This document shows positions 1-7,074 of a stretch of DNA of 8,041 nucleotides, one piece after another (the first letter of the stretch is position 1; each line of letters starts with the position of its first letter). The notes under the pieces are model-generated. The model was not told where the DNA came from and did not search any database. It was given only the letters and a program-made list of their open reading frames with translations. Made by a program: the position numbers and the translations under genes. Source of the stretch: JBBQLG01 sp038327655 (GTDB lineage Bacteria > Bacteroidota > Bacteroidia > Cytophagales > Spirosomataceae); contig JBBQLG010000209.1 of assembly GCA_038327655.1 (NCBI GenBank), positions 1 through 8,041 of the forward strand. The letters are read 5' to 3'.

Positions 1-123
1 AAGAAAGTATTCCATGGTCGCGGGTTGGTAATTGTCAGGCCTAAGGGACAACCAGGCGTCGTCACGTTGACCGCCAAAGCAAACGGGTTGACCGCGGGCC
101 AGGTACAAATTACCCTGAAGTAA
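1..123 (+). CDS. C-terminal end of a GH2 beta-galactosidase-type glycoside hydrolase (5' part outside window)
   Basis: Frame 1 is open from the first base to a TAA at 121-123 and gives 40 residues. They contain KVFHGRGLVIVRPKGQPG followed by a stretch rich in Thr, Ala and Gly and ending in ITLK. This pattern (F-x-G-x-x-L-x-I-V, then GxxTLTAxAxGL) resembles the last Ig-like beta-sandwich of Bacteroidota GH2 beta-galactosidases with DUF4982 and C-terminal invasin-like modules. That domain is non-catalytic and packs at the end of the protein. The catalytic part lies upstream of the window, so substrate and export cannot be judged. The next gene starts 64 bp downstream on the same strand, which allows co-transcription. 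The alternative is another extracellular protein ending in the same Ig-like fold. The open frame and stop are direct observation; the family is inferred from a short segment. Confidence 0.72.
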   Translation, partial: KKVFHGRGLVIVRPKGQPGVVTLTAKANGLTAGQVQITLK

Positions 124-187
124 CGGACTCCCTGCTAAGGACCCAAATCAATTTACGTATCGATCATCGTATTAATCGTTTCACTCA

Positions 188-2980
188 ATGCTTACTCTCA
201 ATCTATTTCATCCAGTCCGACCACTAATCGTTGCCGGACCCGTAGTCCTCCTGCTGAGCCTGGGGCTTATCGCTTCCCGGCAATCGGATCCAACTCCGCC
301 GGAAGCGAATCGCTTTACGAAAGTCGTGCTGGCTGAAAAACTCAACGAACCCATGGAAATGGCCTTTCTGCCAGATTCACGGTTGGTGTGGATAGAGCGT
401 AAGGGAGCCATTAAACTGATGAATCCAGATACCCGGGCGATTACGGATGTGGGCAGCATTCCGGTGAGTACCAAGTACACCACTAAGGACGGGAAAAAAT
501 CAGAAGCCGAAGATGGCCTGCTGGGCATTACCGTCGACCCCAACTTCACCAAAAATCACTGGCTCTACCTTTACTACTCGCCGGAAGGAACGGAGGCTAA
601 GAACATCATTGCCCGCTATGATGTAACCGACGACAAGTTGGTCGAAGCCTCGAAAAAAATCATTTTGGAAATTGGGACTCAACGCGAGCAGTGCTGCCAT
701 ACGGGTGGGGGTATGACCTGGGACAAGGCGGGGAATCTCTATCTCTCGACCGGCGACAACACCTCGCCCCGCGCTACGGCCTATGCCCCCATTGACGAAC
801 GCCCGGAACGCTACCCCTGGGATGCCCAGAAATCGTCGGGTAACACTAACGATCTGCGGGGGAAAATTATCCGCATTCACCCACAACCCGACGGTACGTA
901 TACTATACCGGAAGGAAACCTGTTTGCCAAAGGGACGCCCAAAACCCGCCCCGAAATTTACACCATGGGCCACCGCAACCCCTGGCGGCTTTCCATCGAC
1001 TCAAAAACGGACTATCTCTACTGGGGTGAGGTTGGACCCGATGCCAGCGTCGACTCGACGGGCTGGGGACCCCGTGGCTTTGATGAATTTAACCAGGCCC
1101 GACACGCGGGAAACTTCGGCTGGCCGCTGGTCATTGCCGACAACCAGCCCTATGGATCGGTTGACTTCGCCACCAACAAATCCCGGTTTCTGATCGACCC
1201 GGCCAAACCTATCAACAACTCGCCTTACAATACGGGTCTCAACGAGCTGCCCCCAGCCCAGAAAGCTTTTATCTGGTATCCGTATGGGTTATCCAGCGAG
1301 TTTCCATTGCTGGGTAGTTCAGGTCGGAGTGCTACGGGTGGGCCAGTTTTCCGGCAGACGGATTTCGTAGGGGCAAAACGTCCTTATCCTGCCTATTACG
1401 AAGGAAAATGGTTTATTACCGACTTTATGCGGGGTTGGATCATGGTCGTCTCGATGGACGAGCAGAGCAACTACCAATCCATGGAGCGTTTTCTGCCTAA
1501 TGAAACCGTAGGTAGTGCCATTGATATGAAGTTTGCGCCCAACGGCGATCTGTATCTGCTCGAATACGGCAGTGCCTGGTTCCGGGGGAATGACAACGCC
1601 CGAATTGTTCGGTTCGAGTACAACGCGGGTAATCGTAAGCCCATCGTTCACGCGTCGGCCAGCAAATTGGCCGGTGCGCTGCCGTTCAAGACGCAACTTT
1701 TATCGGCCGGTACGGTGGATTATGACAAGGATGCTCTCAAGTACGTCTGGACGGTTCGACGTTCGACGGTTCGATGCTCGACAGTCAAGGGAAAGGGCGC
1801 ACCAGCCCGTACGTTCACGCAGGCCAATCCGGGCGTCACCTTCGATCAGCCGGGTACCTACCGGGCCACACTCACCGTCACGGACGCTAAAGGGGCTACC
1901 AATAGTCAGTCAGTTGACATTCGGGTGGGCAACGAGTCGCCCGTCGTCGATCTGGCCATTACCAAAGGCAACCAGTCCTTTTTCTTTCCCAGTCAACCAT
2001 TGACCTATAAGACATTGGTTTCCGACAAGGAAGATGGTAGTGTAGCCAACGGTACGATTGACCCGCAGCAGGTGGCCATCACGGCCGATTACTTACCCGA
2101 AGGCTATGATCCCATTGAGGTGGCGCAAAGTCACCGCGATGCCGATGCGTCGGCGCAGTTCGCCACGGCGCAACGCCTGATTAAGAACAGCGACTGTATG
2201 GCCTGTCATCAGATCGATAAGCGTTCGCTCGGACCGGGCTTTACCGAAATAGCCCAGAAATACAAAGGCCAGGAAGGGGCAGTTACGCTGCTGGCTCAGA
2301 AGGTCATCAAAGGCGGAAATGGCGTCTGGGGTGATCACTCGATGAGTGCACACCCAACCTTATCGGAGGGTAACGCGGCCGAAATGGTAAAGTACATCCT
2401 GAGCTTTACGGGCGCGAAAGCACCCGAGACAAAGGTAGCTAAACTGCCTTTGTCGGGCGAGTTGGTCCCTGAGGTGGCAAAAAGCGAAAACGGCAAAGGC
2501 GGGTACGTGATCCGGGCCGCCTACCGCGACCGGGGCACAAAAGGCGCAGCCGGGCTAGAAACCGAACGGGTGATCATTTTACGAAACCCCGTTGTCCAGC
2601 CGGTCCCCACCCAGTTTGATGCCTCGCAGGGCGTCACCTTCACGGCTGGCCAGACCAACCGGGCGCTGCTGACGGGCGATGGGGCGTACTTAGCCATGAA
2701 GGGCGTTGACCTGACCGGTATCGCCACAGTGAATGTAAACGTAGTGGTCGATCCGGGCGCGCCGGGTGGGACGCTCGAACTGCACCTGGATTCGCCGAAC
2801 GGTCCGCTCGGTGGGACATCCCCGCCCATTGTCGGCGCTAAAACCACTAAATACACTTCTGCTAAACTAACGCTCCAGCCGACAACGGGTTTGCACACGC
2901 TCTACATCGTCGGGCGCAACACCGCAGTCAAAGCCGATCAGCCTCTGATGCACCTGAGCCGCATTCAATTTCAACCGTAA
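188..2980 (+). CDS. Modular PQQ-dependent sugar dehydrogenase (GSDH/AA12-like) with PKD, cytochrome c and CBM6-like domains
   Basis: A 930-residue exported redox enzyme, predicted to oxidise a sugar or sugar derivative in the periplasm or at the cell surface using PQQ. Residues 1-30 hold a short basic stretch and a hydrophobic core (VVLLLSLGLIA). There is no lipobox cysteine, so it is either cleaved by signal peptidase or membrane-anchored. Residues about 41-477 form the six-bladed glucose/sorbosone dehydrogenase propeller. His171 (in CCHTGGG) and Arg263-Asn264 (in GHRNPWRL) match the catalytic His and PQQ-contacting Arg-Asn of soluble glucose dehydrogenase. A PKD domain (about 482-580) and a second Ig-like segment (582-640) follow. 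The cytochrome c domain spans about 658-741, with haem motif CMACH at 670-674 and probable axial Met719. A CBM6-like beta-sandwich covers about 755-929. Electrons probably pass from PQQ to the fused haem. The ATG is the one that supplies the leader; no Shine-Dalgarno is seen. The substrate is unknown. Confidence 0.93.
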   Translation: MLTLNLFHPVRPLIVAGPVVLLLSLGLIASRQSDPTPPEANRFTKVVLAEKLNEPMEMAFLPDSRLVWIERKGAIKLMNPDTRAITDVGSIPVSTKYTTKDGKKSEAEDGLLGITVDPNFTKNHWLYLYYSPEGTEAKNIIARYDVTDDKLVEASKKIILEIGTQREQCCHTGGGMTWDKAGNLYLSTGDNTSPRATAYAPIDERPERYPWDAQKSSGNTNDLRGKIIRIHPQPDGTYTIPEGNLFAKGTPKTRPEIYTMGHRNPWRLSIDSKTDYLYWGEVGPDASVDSTGWGPRGFDEFNQARHAGNFGWPLVIADNQPYGSVDFATNKSRFLIDPAKPINNSPYNTGLNELPPAQKAFIWYPYGLSSEFPLLGSSGRSATGGPVFRQTDFVGAKRPYPAYYEGKWFITDFMRGWIMVVSMDEQSNYQSMERFLPNETVGSAIDMKFAPNGDLYLLEYGSAWFRGNDNARIVRFEYNAGNRKPIVHASASKLAGALPFKTQLLSAGTVDYDKDALKYVWTVRRSTVRCSTVKGKGAPARTFTQANPGVTFDQPGTYRATLTVTDAKGATNSQSVDIRVGNESPVVDLAITKGNQSFFFPSQPLTYKTLVSDKEDGSVANGTIDPQQVAITADYLPEGYDPIEVAQSHRDADASAQFATAQRLIKNSDCMACHQIDKRSLGPGFTEIAQKYKGQEGAVTLLAQKVIKGGNGVWGDHSMSAHPTLSEGNAAEMVKYILSFTGAKAPETKVAKLPLSGELVPEVAKSENGKGGYVIRAAYRDRGTKGAAGLETERVIILRNPVVQPVPTQFDASQGVTFTAGQTNRALLTGDGAYLAMKGVDLTGIATVNVNVVVDPGAPGGTLELHLDSPNGPLGGTSPPIVGAKTTKYTSAKLTLQPTTGLHTLYIVGRNTAVKADQPLMHLSRIQFQP
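1751..1786 (+). repeat. In-frame 15-bp tandem duplication inside the PKD domain
   Basis: Two adjacent 15-bp copies lie at 1751-1765 (acggttcgacgttcg) and 1766-1780 (acggttcgatgctcg), identical at 13 of 15 positions. A partial third copy (acagtc) runs to 1786. They encode TVRRS, TVRCS and TV at residues 522-533. Within each copy a shorter GTTCGAC-like unit recurs at 7-8 bp spacing. The reading frame is preserved. The segment falls where the PKD strand after DALKYVWTV should turn back into the fold, so it probably lengthens a surface loop. It adds one cysteine (Cys530) and three arginines. Confidence 0.8.
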
Positions 2981-2995
2981 GCAACCATACAAACC

Positions 2996-3865
2996 ATGAT
3001 GTTTCCCCCAAAAGTATCCCGAAACGAATTCCTCCGAACCAGTGCCCTGGCGCTTTCCCTGCCGCTGCTGAGCAAGGTCGACGTTTTCGCTAAGCCCATG
3101 AAAAATGTCGGGCTTCAGCTATTTACGCTCCGTAGTGAGCTAAGCAAGGACCCTGAAGGAACGCTGAAAAAGGCGGCCGAGATTGGCTACAAGGAAGTCG
3201 AGACCTTTGGGTATTCGAACGGTAAATACTTCGGCAAAACGCCCGGCGAATTTAAGACCGTACTCACTGGGCTTGGTCTTTCAACGCCCAGTGGTCACTA
3301 CATGCCATTTAATCTCAAAAAGGATTGGACCATGGCAGTTGACCACGCGGCCGAGGCAGGCCAGAAGTTTATGATGTGCGCCTTTCTGTTTCCGCAGGAT
3401 CGCAAAACGGCCGACGATTACAAAAAACTGAGCGAGCTATTTAATCAGTCGGGCGAAGTGTGCAAAAAAGCGGGTATTCAGTTCGGTTACCACAACCATG
3501 ATTTTGAATTCCAGTCGCTCGATGGGCAGATTCCGTATGATCTACTGCTCAAGGAAACCGATCCCAAACTGGTAAAAATGGAGTTGGATTTATACTGGGC
3601 AACTCATGCGGGTGTAGACCCAATTGACTTATTTAAGAAGAATCCGGGTCGTTTCCCGCTGGTGCATCTGAAAGATATGGCTAAGACCGAGAAGCGGGAG
3701 TTTGCCGAAGTCGGCACCGGCTCGATTGATTTCCAGCGCATTCTGGATGCCCGCAAGCTGGCCGGTATCGAGCATTATTTTGTGGAACAGGACGCGGTGA
3801 CAAACGGCACACCCCTGGAGGCCATTGCCATCAGCTTTAAAAACGTCGAAAAACTGAAGGTATAA
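2996..3865 (+). CDS. Sugar phosphate isomerase/epimerase-family TIM-barrel protein (AP_endonuc_2 / xylose isomerase-like)
   Basis: A 289-residue protein of the superfamily that holds inosose dehydratase/isomerase, hexulose epimerases and related divalent-metal sugar enzymes. Diagnostic segments are VGLQLFTLR (38-46, first strand), the metal-site region YHNHDFEF (165-172), MELDLYW (195-201, Asp198), VHLKD (223-227) and EVGTGSIDF (238-246) with VEQD (263-266). It likely isomerises, epimerises or dehydrates a free sugar or keto-sugar rather than a phosphorylated one, given the leader. Residues 1-32 look exported: SRNEFLR, a hydrophobic stretch ALALSLPLL, then VFA before Lys33. The motif resembles Tat SRRxFLK, but Asn replaces the second Arg. 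Two consecutive ATGs (2996 and 2999) are possible starts; the first is 15 bp after the dehydrogenase stop, so the two genes are probably co-transcribed. The exact reaction cannot be read from sequence. Confidence 0.88.
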   Translation: MMFPPKVSRNEFLRTSALALSLPLLSKVDVFAKPMKNVGLQLFTLRSELSKDPEGTLKKAAEIGYKEVETFGYSNGKYFGKTPGEFKTVLTGLGLSTPSGHYMPFNLKKDWTMAVDHAAEAGQKFMMCAFLFPQDRKTADDYKKLSELFNQSGEVCKKAGIQFGYHNHDFEFQSLDGQIPYDLLLKETDPKLVKMELDLYWATHAGVDPIDLFKKNPGRFPLVHLKDMAKTEKREFAEVGTGSIDFQRILDARKLAGIEHYFVEQDAVTNGTPLEAIAISFKNVEKLKV

Positions 3866-3883
3866 CATACCCCGCCTTTCTGG

Positions 3884-3901
3884 GACAACTTATTGGTTGT
3901 C
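3884..3901. repeat. Short perfect inverted repeat in the gap between isomerase and GH106-like genes
   Basis: GACAAC at 3884-3889 pairs with GTTGTC at 3896-3901 around a 6-nt spacer. A T-G wobble pair could shorten the loop to TATT. It sits in the 62-bp gap before the ATG at 3928. No run of T follows, so it does not look like a complete intrinsic terminator. It could be a weak RNA hairpin or an operator half-site pair, but a 6-bp match in a gap of this size can also arise by chance. Confidence 0.35.
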
Positions 3902-3927
3902 AACGGCCTTATCGTATCAACTACCCA

Positions 3928-6807
3928 ATGAAATTCATTCCACTCGTTGTTTTGTGGCTGTTGCCCAATTCGGTTTTTGCCCAAACGGTTTCGAAAACAA
4001 ATGCCGGCCGCAACACGGCGGCATTCTGGCTTCAGCGGTACAATTTCAATCCCGCTTCGTTTCAAAAACCGCCCCTGACTTTTGGACCGATGGCCCGCTG
4101 GTGGTGGCCGGGCAACTACGTCAATAAAGACGAACTGAAACGGGAAATTAACCTGTTTGCCGATCATGGATTTGCGGGTGTGGAAGTGCAACCGTTCAAC
4201 GTATCGCTGCCACCGCTGAGTGAAGCGGACAAGGCGAAAGTGACCAGTTGGGATACGCCCCATTATTATGATAACCTCCGCACCGTGATGGAAGAAGCCC
4301 GTCGGCGGGGGCTGATTGTGGACGTGACCAATGGCAGTGGCTGGCCACCAAGTGCGCCCAATCTACAGGCCGAAGACGGATTTCTGTCGCTGGAGTTTAG
4401 CGATACAACGGTGACGGGCGGTCAGGCGTTGTCGTTTCTGCTGCCCCGTTTGGCAACCACCAAAAACAGAACAAAGGCCACCCCTAAACTACAGGCCGTT
4501 GTGATGGCTCAAATGCTGCCGAAAGCCGCCGGTGGTGATCAACCCGTTGCCCTGGACGCTGCCTCGACTAAGGTGATCACGTCGTTTACCCGGAACGATT
4601 TACTCCCGTATACGTTCCCGGCAGGCACCTGGCGGGTCATTGCGTTTTGGGCCGTTCCGTCCGGTGAGTTGCCCAGCCTGGCGGCCACGCCCAAATCGGG
4701 ACCGGTGGTCGACCATCTGGACACCCAAAAGGTGCTCAAACTCTACAATCACCTGTTCGGGGAACGAACCGGCCTGGCGCCCTACTTCGGCAATCCCATG
4801 CGGGCCGTTTTCAGCGATAGCTACGAATTCAAAACCAATCGGCACTATTCGCCCGACCTGATCGATTATTTCAAAACTAAGCGTGGTTATGACATCACGC
4901 CCTACCTGCCCGCCAATATGCAGCGAGGGTATAACTTTGTGGCCTTCATGCGCCCCAATGCCAAACCGGATTTCTCCTTTTCCGATCAGGACTGGCGCCT
5001 GCGCTATGATTATGACATAACGATCAGTGAGTTGTTGGGCGACCATTTCTTCAAGACCAGCCGAAACTGGGCAGAGAGCCGGAACCTGCTGTTTCGGACG
5101 CAGGGGTACGGGCTGAACATGGACATGATGGCGATGGCGGGCCTGGCCTCGATCCCGGAAACCGAAAGTATGCTGGGGCCCGAAGCCAACCTGAAGATCA
5201 TGACATCCGGTGCGCTGCTCTATAACCGGCCAATCGTCACGGCGGAGTCGGTCGTATTTGTTAACCGGGCCTACACCAATACCCCGCAAAAAGTAAAACT
5301 GGCGGTCGATAAACTGTTTGCCGCCGGTGTCAACCAGGTGATTTACCACGGCGTACCCTACCGGTATACGCCAGCCGAATTTGGGCCGGAGGGCTGGTAT
5401 CCATTTTCGTCGGCATTTCTGGGCGCAGTAAATTTTTCGTCCAATCTGGGAGAAGGCAATGTGTTCTGGAACGACCAGAAAGAAATCAATCAGTACGTCA
5501 GCCGGGTTCAGTACGCCCTGCGATCAGGCAAGCCACGCGCCGATGTGCTGCTGTATTTCCCCTTTCTCGACGTAGAGGGCATGCCGGATAATGACGCCGA
5601 AATTCTGACAAAAGGTTACCTGAAGGATGTAGAAGGACCGTTACCCAAAACTAAAGATGACACCAATCCGGCCAAGGCCGCCTGGGCGAACGTGGTGTAT
5701 CCGCTCATTAATCAGTTGGAAGCCAACGGCATCGGCTGGGCCTGGGTGAATGATGCGTCGATTCAGGACGCGCAACTGGAAACGAATGGCCGTATCACGA
5801 TCCGGGGGAATCAGTTTCAGGCACTCATTCTGGCCAATGACTCCATAATTGGCTTGAAAACAGCGGAGAAAATTCAGACTCTCGCCAAAAAGGGAATGCG
5901 CTTGCTGGCTACCGGCGTAGTGCCCACCAGACAACCTTCGTTTCTCAACTGGGCCGCAAATGACAAAAAAACGGCCGCCAGTATTACGGCTGCGCTGACC
6001 GCTAAAAACAGCCTGTATAGTCAGCAGGAAGGTGAGTTGACCGCCTGGCTTAACAAGCTCAATCTGCCCGTGCGATTCCGGCAGCCCTATTCGTTTACCC
6101 GAATGGCCGAACGGGAGATGGCTGATGGCACCCGAATTCAGTTTATCTGGAACAAGAGTGAGGAGTGGCAACCCATTTCGCTCACGCTGGACAAATCATT
6201 TGTCAGCAGCTATTGGCTGAATCCCGAAAACGGGGCCATAATAAAAAATACCGGCCCAACCATTGGCTACCGACTCCCCCCCTATGGCACCGTTTTGCTG
6301 TATGCATCAACGAAGAAATCCCTTCCGGCCAACCTGTCGAGCGAAACGGTATCGGCCGAGGGAGCCGACGTGATTCAGCAATTAGACAAATGGGCCATCA
6401 AATCAGATAGTTTACTACTGCAACAAAGTGAATTATTCGATTGGAAAACGCGGACTGGATTTAACGTATCGTCGGCCGAAGGCGTATACACCACAACCAT
6501 TACGCTGAACGAAAAAACGGCGGGCCATCACTATTTTCTGGATTTAGGAAAGGTGTATGCGACGGCTGAGGTATCCATTAACGGGAAAGCCGCCGGGAAA
6601 CGGATTTATGCCCCATATCAACTGGACGTTACCCCCTTTCTCCAATCCGGCAAGAATCAGGTAACCGTGCGGGTCACCCCGACTCAGTTGAATGGCTTCA
6701 TCGGCAAAGCGAACAAGGATGATAAACGATACCGACAGTTCAAGGGAAGGGAAAACCAACTGATGTCGGCGGGCCTGGTTGGTCCGGTTGTGTTGCTGGA
6801 AAAGTAA
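3928..6807 (+). CDS. Exported GH106-like glycoside hydrolase (alpha-L-rhamnosidase family)
   Basis: A 959-residue secreted or periplasmic glycosidase. Residues 1-18 are a Sec signal peptide (LVVLWLLPNSVFA, probable cut before Gln19), which supports this ATG. The N-terminal catalytic barrel opens with ARWWWPGNYVNKDEL (56-70) and GFAGVEVQPF (81-90), then RRRGLIVDVTNGSGWPP (125-141), the usual GH106 order of a Trp-rich strand, a helix, and a D-x-T-x-G-x-GWP strand. Further family-like segments are FSDSYEF (295-301), KRGYDITPYLP (318-328), IPETESM (409-415) and VTAESV (437-442). Glu300, Glu411, Glu413 and Glu440 are candidate active-site carboxylates. A glutamine-amidotransferase-like domain spans about 537-665. 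A jelly-roll domain ends the protein (about 810-959; LDLGKVYATAEVSINGK, then SAGLVGPVVLLEK). The family removes alpha-L-rhamnose by inversion, but this member looks divergent, so the sugar specificity is uncertain. Confidence 0.82.
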   Translation: MKFIPLVVLWLLPNSVFAQTVSKTNAGRNTAAFWLQRYNFNPASFQKPPLTFGPMARWWWPGNYVNKDELKREINLFADHGFAGVEVQPFNVSLPPLSEADKAKVTSWDTPHYYDNLRTVMEEARRRGLIVDVTNGSGWPPSAPNLQAEDGFLSLEFSDTTVTGGQALSFLLPRLATTKNRTKATPKLQAVVMAQMLPKAAGGDQPVALDAASTKVITSFTRNDLLPYTFPAGTWRVIAFWAVPSGELPSLAATPKSGPVVDHLDTQKVLKLYNHLFGERTGLAPYFGNPMRAVFSDSYEFKTNRHYSPDLIDYFKTKRGYDITPYLPANMQRGYNFVAFMRPNAKPDFSFSDQDWRLRYDYDITISELLGDHFFKTSRNWAESRNLLFRTQGYGLNMDMMAMAGLASIPETESMLGPEANLKIMTSGALLYNRPIVTAESVVFVNRAYTNTPQKVKLAVDKLFAAGVNQVIYHGVPYRYTPAEFGPEGWYPFSSAFLGAVNFSSNLGEGNVFWNDQKEINQYVSRVQYALRSGKPRADVLLYFPFLDVEGMPDNDAEILTKGYLKDVEGPLPKTKDDTNPAKAAWANVVYPLINQLEANGIGWAWVNDASIQDAQLETNGRITIRGNQFQALILANDSIIGLKTAEKIQTLAKKGMRLLATGVVPTRQPSFLNWAANDKKTAASITAALTAKNSLYSQQEGELTAWLNKLNLPVRFRQPYSFTRMAEREMADGTRIQFIWNKSEEWQPISLTLDKSFVSSYWLNPENGAIIKNTGPTIGYRLPPYGTVLLYASTKKSLPANLSSETVSAEGADVIQQLDKWAIKSDSLLLQQSELFDWKTRTGFNVSSAEGVYTTTITLNEKTAGHHYFLDLGKVYATAEVSINGKAAGKRIYAPYQLDVTPFLQSGKNQVTVRVTPTQLNGFIGKANKDDKRYRQFKGRENQLMSAGLVGPVVLLEK

Positions 6808-7074
6808 CATAGTCGCGAGGTGAAGTCTGAGGATATTCGCCAGCTCTTTAAAAATGTGAAGTGATTGACGCTGGTAACTACATTTTACCCTGATTCCTAT
6901 CGTCTGTTTCTAAACAAATCAGTATCGATCCGTTTCTTTTGCGTCGCCCTTTATCGACGACAGCACTCGTCACTCGTACTTGTAACTACGAGGAAAAATC
7001 GCAGCCCCATCAATGACTGCTGGTTTGTAAATTTCTGAAAATCAATTAAGTGGCTATTCCTTAAATCGTCTTTT
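6808..7074. other. 267-bp intergenic region, no recognisable gene or RNA
   Basis: This is the only sizeable gap in the window, lying between the GH106-like stop and the esterase start. It has no convincing ORF; a minus-strand frame entering it from the esterase resembles no known family. I see no clear intrinsic terminator hairpin with a T tract after the upstream stop. Some 8-mers resemble the Bacteroidota -7 element TAnnTTTG (TACATTTT at 6879, TAAATTTC at 7028), but neither has a TTTG-type -33 element at the right distance. The length suggests that the esterase has its own promoter here, which is inference only. A short tandem repeat is listed separately. Confidence 0.5.
6964..6977. repeat. 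Heptamer tandem repeat CACTCGT x2
   Basis: CACTCGT occurs twice back to back (6964-6970, 6971-6977). A decayed partial copy, ACTTGT, follows at 6978-6983. It lies in the non-coding gap about 100 bp before the esterase start. Two copies of a 7-mer is a small signal that could be slippage or chance. Confidence 0.5.

Noticed and set aside
124..187. Recurring ATCG and CGTAT strings in the gap before the dehydrogenase (156-178), considered as an operator or promoter
   Set aside because: Spacing is irregular (7 and 9 bp), there is no clear inverted symmetry, and no TTTG / TAnnTTTG pair is present.
500..973. 157-codon minus-strand frame opposite the dehydrogenase
   Set aside because: Antisense shadow of the propeller domain; no signal peptide, motif or upstream signal.
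1741..1800. Frameshift in the dehydrogenase at the TVRRSTVRCS segment
   Set aside because: The frame is continuous and PKD sequence resumes right after (TFTQANPGVTFDQPGTYRATLTVTD), so it is an in-frame duplication.
3775..4263. 162-codon minus-strand frame spanning the isomerase/GH106 gap
   Set aside because: It overlaps two sound genes at both ends and resembles no known family.
4600..5349. 249-codon open frame on the minus strand, inside the GH106-like gene
   Set aside because: It is fully antisense to a well-supported gene, its translation has no recognisable family, and long antisense frames are common opposite genes with GC-rich third positions.
6808..6870. Intrinsic terminator after the GH106-like gene
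   Set aside because: No stem with a following T tract could be drawn; only AT-rich sequence (ctttaaaaa) without a paired arm.
6879..7062. TAnnTTTG-like 8-mers (TACATTTT, TAAATTTC) as a Bacteroidota promoter for the esterase
   Set aside because: Neither has a -33 element at about 19 bp, and single 8-mers with one mismatch are expected by chance.
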